DNA of 64,000 nt from Colias croceus (taxonomy: Eukaryota; Arthropoda; Insecta; Lepidoptera; Pieridae). Location of the stretch: positions 8,084,501 to 8,148,500 of the forward strand of contig NC_059553.1 of assembly GCF_905220415.1 (NCBI RefSeq), given 5' to 3'. Within the stretch, counting starts at the first letter, position 1. Each line of letters begins with the position of its first letter. The translations under genes and the position numbers were made by a program. The notes below the pieces were generated by a model that was given only the letters and a program-made list of their open reading frames with translations, made no database searches and was not told the DNA's origin. Shown here one piece after another: positions 60,620 through 64,000 of the stretch.

Positions 60620-61288
60620 TCTACGTATTTAGATATGTGAGGCCGGGAGATGAAGTTATTATTTGACTTCACGAAATTGTGTGCGAAAGTTATCTGTTTT
60701 GTTCAAATTTTGATAGGCATGAAGCCGTGTTCGAGCTTTGTAAACGGTCTGATATTATGTTATCATTAGATACAAATTAGTCTTTAAAATGAACCATCAT
60801 AATATATTTCTTTATACAATAATTTGAGTCTTATTAATTGTACTAATTTTCTAATTAACTTGTAGACAATTTCATGTTAACTATTACTCATGTTTTGGTT
60901 AGCTGTTAACACATATAGGTTAGAATTAAAATATACATGTAGGACCTGAAAAAAATCTACATTTTTTATTCGAAACGTTCATATCTGTATCAATTTTCGT
61001 TACAGAGAGATAGTTTTGATAAAAAATACAGAAATATTAAATATTTCGTGGAACCTAAAATGAAGAAAAACGTTTAAAAATTTTATCATTTTGTACCGTT
61101 TTTAGATAAGGAGCACCAGTCGATTTTAAATCAGGGACAAGGGTGTAGGTAAATTCCCTTGACCTTTTTATTAAGTCTCTGGAAAATAGCTTGTGGGCCT
61201 AATGGATATTTAAGTATCGTTAGTTATATAAAATTGTAAAAAAATGTAGTAAAAACACAATATCTATTAACATCATTTTATTAACTCA
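60620..61288. other. AT-rich stretch without recognised gene
   Basis: This is the sequence upstream of the candidate first exon. If that exon is real, it should contain the promoter. No TATA box at a convincing distance or other clear promoter motif was seen. Confidence 0.35.
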
Positions 61289-61452
61289 CTAGCGGTCCGC
61301 CCTAGCTTCGCCCGTGGTACATATTTACGTTTTATCTACATAAGAACCATCCTCGTACATCAAGGAACATAATATAATAAAATAATTATCGCAATCGGTC
61401 CACCCGTTCACACGTGATGCCGTGATCAAGGAAAACGGGTTTCATTTTTATA
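61289..61452 (-). mobile_element. Helitron-like family B copy
   Basis: Plus strand from CTAGCGGTCCGCCCTAGC to TTTCATTTTTATA. Body CATCCTCGTACATCAAGGA is shared with 8286. Confidence 0.65.
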
Positions 61453-61621
61453 CAGGGTGTAAACGTTAAGAGCGCACAGGCGACTATTCCGTAACTATTA
61501 CAGATATCAAAAAACTTTAAACTGATATTGAAAGTACTATACCTAATGAGTAAAATGACAATAATAACTTTTTAAAAATAAAACGAGAAATATCCAAAAA
61601 TGTTATATGAAACGCTCTCTA

Positions 61622-62638
61622 ATAATTCTGCCGCGATAACTAAGAATGCAGTAATCGCAAAATGGCGTTTTTGAGATAAACGCGGGAAAGACATTTTTAC
61701 ATATTTGAGGAAGATGTTTATATTTTATAGCCCTTGAAATCTATCAATAAAATTGGAAAAAATACAAGCTTTACAAAGATAATTATCTTATATTTCATAA
61801 ATTAGTATATCCATTAATAATGCGTATTATTGCGTTTAGGTTTAGCATCAGGCCATGTGAAAATCACAGGACACTAAGTCTAAATACAGTACTTGCGCTC
61901 ATTACTGCATTATGTTCTAGCGCATGTTGATTACTGCGTTATTTTTTAGTATTTGATACAGGTTTTTAATGTCCGGGGCTAAGTAGATGTACACATAATA
62001 TCTTCTCACTTTTACACAGATTTAAAAAAAATGCTCTACGGTTGAAACCTACTGCGGGGATATTAAAATTAAACAATTTGTAGAAGAAAATTAAGTTTTA
62101 TTAAGACAACATTTATTTTAACATCAGTTAAACTGACATGTACATGACTTAAAAAACAAACAGCGCGCAGGAGCAGCACACGTGCCGCACGTCTCACTTC
62201 ACCGAACGACGACGATTTGCTTCAACAAAACGCAGCACTGTATCGTACGGTTACGATCTCGCGAACTTTTACCTGTGCTTTTACTACACACAAATGCAGT
62301 AATGTGGAGAACTGCGTTTTGACGTAGCAATTGGTCTACAGACACTAGAATAAAATGCTACAGTAATGGCTATTACTGCACTTTGTTTTAGCGTATCTTA
62401 ACAAGAACCGCATTATTTTTTAGCACATGTTTAATACGGCGCTTTTTCTTATCATTGATATAGTTTTCATGTAAGTACTGCAAAAATCGTTAGCTAAAAA
62501 ACATACTTCCGGGTACTTTTTTTATGAAATTATTTTTTTTTTTCATGTTAATAAACCCCTTGGGATCCCATTTCTTGGAAAAAGTAAAAATCCCAAAAAT
62601 GTCGATTACTGCATTCTTTGTTATCAGGGCAGAATTAT
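61622..62638. mobile_element. 1,017-bp TIR element with internal motif repeats, CTA flanks
   Basis: The inverted ends of 36 bp match at 33 positions (ATAATTCTGCC…AGAATGCAGTAATCG). CTA flanks both sides (61619-61621 and 62639-62641), a 3-bp duplication. Variants of ATTACTGCATT and TATTTTTTAG recur many times inside in both halves. No transposase frame is present. A 3-bp duplication fits Harbinger- or CACTA-like elements, but the ends match neither clearly. Confidence 0.75.
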
Positions 62639-62998
62639 CTAATCTACTTGATAAAGGTCCGACTATTCCTTAACTTCAAGATTTAAAATAATAAATGCCA
62701 AACATTTAAAACCCTGTCATTGACCTCACACAAAATCATCTTATGCGACTAAAAATAAACAAAATGTCGCTGACAGTATAAAAGTTTTGAAAAGCAGGTC
62801 ACAACTCACTGTGGAGGGTAATTTTGTGTTTTACACTCGAGTTGACACCTGTACAGTATTATTTATTTTGGTATTATACTAGGATAATGCACTGAAATTA
62901 GGATAGTTTGTATGTGTGTGTGAAAATAATTCAGTATTAGATAAGCAGTGTTTTGTAGAGTGAAACTATAGAGCGACTGTTTTTAAAGGTAAAACTAA

Positions 62999-63489
62999 TC
63001 TATATACATATAATAAATCTGTAGAAGGGTCAATTCTGTACATTGAAAATATTGAAAAAATAACTAGCGTGTTACTGGATCGATACCAAACCCAAATATG
63101 TGATTAAAAAAATTTTTGTCTGTCTGTCTGTCTGTCTATCTGTCTGTCTGTCTGTATGTGAAGACATCACGTGAAAACTACCGGTTCGATTTCGATGAAA
63201 CTTGGTATAATTATACCTTATTATCCTGGGCGTAAAATAGGATACTTTTTATCCTGGAAAAATACGTAGAAAAAAAATTAATCTCAATTTTTCAGTTATC
63301 CATAGACGTTGTTCTGTAGTAGGTACCGCGAACACACGTTGCGTATTATTATAGACCTAGCCGTATTTGGGTCCAATCACACCAATAGATATTTATAAGA
63401 TGTCATTGTCCGAGTTACTCAAAATGGAGAAATAAACCATCCACGCAAAGACCGACATCCGTGCGGACGGAGTCGCGGGCGGAAGCTAG
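62999..63489 (+). mobile_element. Helitron-like family F copy (491 bp)
   Basis: TCTATATACATATAATAAAT to GGGCGGAAGCTAG before T, with a (TGTC)n tract at 63116-63151. Confidence 0.8.
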
Positions 63490-63653
63490 TAAGTAATAAC
63501 ATTATACCTATAATTGTACGATAACAACTATAATAATTATTATAAATCTTAATTCATACTCTGTATTGTTACCTCTTGATGGAATTAATTTTTTTAGTTT
63601 ACATTAAAGAAATCATTTATTTTTGTATTTTTAACATTATGTGTATTTTATAC

Positions 63654-63847
63654 AAGCTGCGCTCCGCGGTTTCAACCGCGTGGCTCTGCTCCTGTTGGTC
63701 TTAGCGTGATGATATATAGCCTTCCTCGATGAATGGGCTATGTAACACCTAAATAATTTTTTCAAATCGGACCAGTAGTTCCTAAGATTAGCGCGTTGAA
63801 ACAATCAAACAAACAAACCCTTCAGCTTTATAATATTATAGTATAGA
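63654..63847 (-). mobile_element. Helitron-like family H copy
   Basis: Plus strand AAGCTGCGCTCCGCGG…CTTAGCGTGATGATATATAG…CTTTATAATATTATAGTATA. The CTAG end has changed to CAAG. Confidence 0.7.
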
Positions 63848-64000
63848 TTGGCGGTATCTATATTTAAATTTAATTGTTCGGGCATTTATTAAAACACGCC
63901 AGACCATTGGTGCTCTGGTTAAAATCATAATATTTCAGCGCTGCCAAATGTATGAGATTTTCCTGCAAATTTGTAGAACATACGAGATTTCCCGGGGGTA

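Overview
The window is about 64 kb of AT-rich, repeat-packed animal DNA. It is most probably from a moth or butterfly. This rests on many short interspersed elements ending in a GC hairpin plus CTAG, a tRNA-headed SINE with a (GAT)n-type tail, several TIR elements and an insect errantivirus (gypsy-type LTR element). No bacterial-style genes, rRNA, tRNA genes or CRISPR arrays are visible. The species call is inference.

1-4796: the 5' part of an errantivirus on the minus strand, cut by the window's left edge. In transcription order it has an LTR (about 4796-4512), a tRNA-Ser-type primer binding site, a leader with a strong splice donor, gag, a -1 frameshift site, a shortened pol, and an env frame that runs off the window. 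Pol passes in frame from the protease DTG motif straight to the end of RNase H, so the rest of protease and all of reverse transcriptase are missing. Gag, integrase and env remain open. This is the most unusual object in the window.

9733-60619: scattered pieces of one probable minus-strand host gene. They are a CpG-richer 5' exon (60457-60619), an exon carrying a start codon and 64 codons (53844-54135), a possible 24-nt microexon (25303-25326) and a 119-nt exon (9733-9851). Their phases are mutually compatible, which implies introns of about 6 kb and 44 kb. I do not recognise the protein, and further exons should lie left of the window.

The introns and flanks are filled with mobile elements. 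At least nine sequence families have different bodies but share a 5' TC and a 3' GC hairpin followed by CTAG-T. Nested copies show insertion between A and T without target duplication, which is Helitron behaviour. There are also TIR elements: 1,003 bp with an 8-bp TSD, 1,017 bp with CTA flanks, 399 bp between TA dinucleotides, and 312 bp with a 7-bp TSD. A 396-bp foldback encloses a mobile MITE. One intact SINE, a poly(A) retroinsert and several LINE tails complete the picture. The rest is low-complexity AT-rich sequence in which I see no genes.
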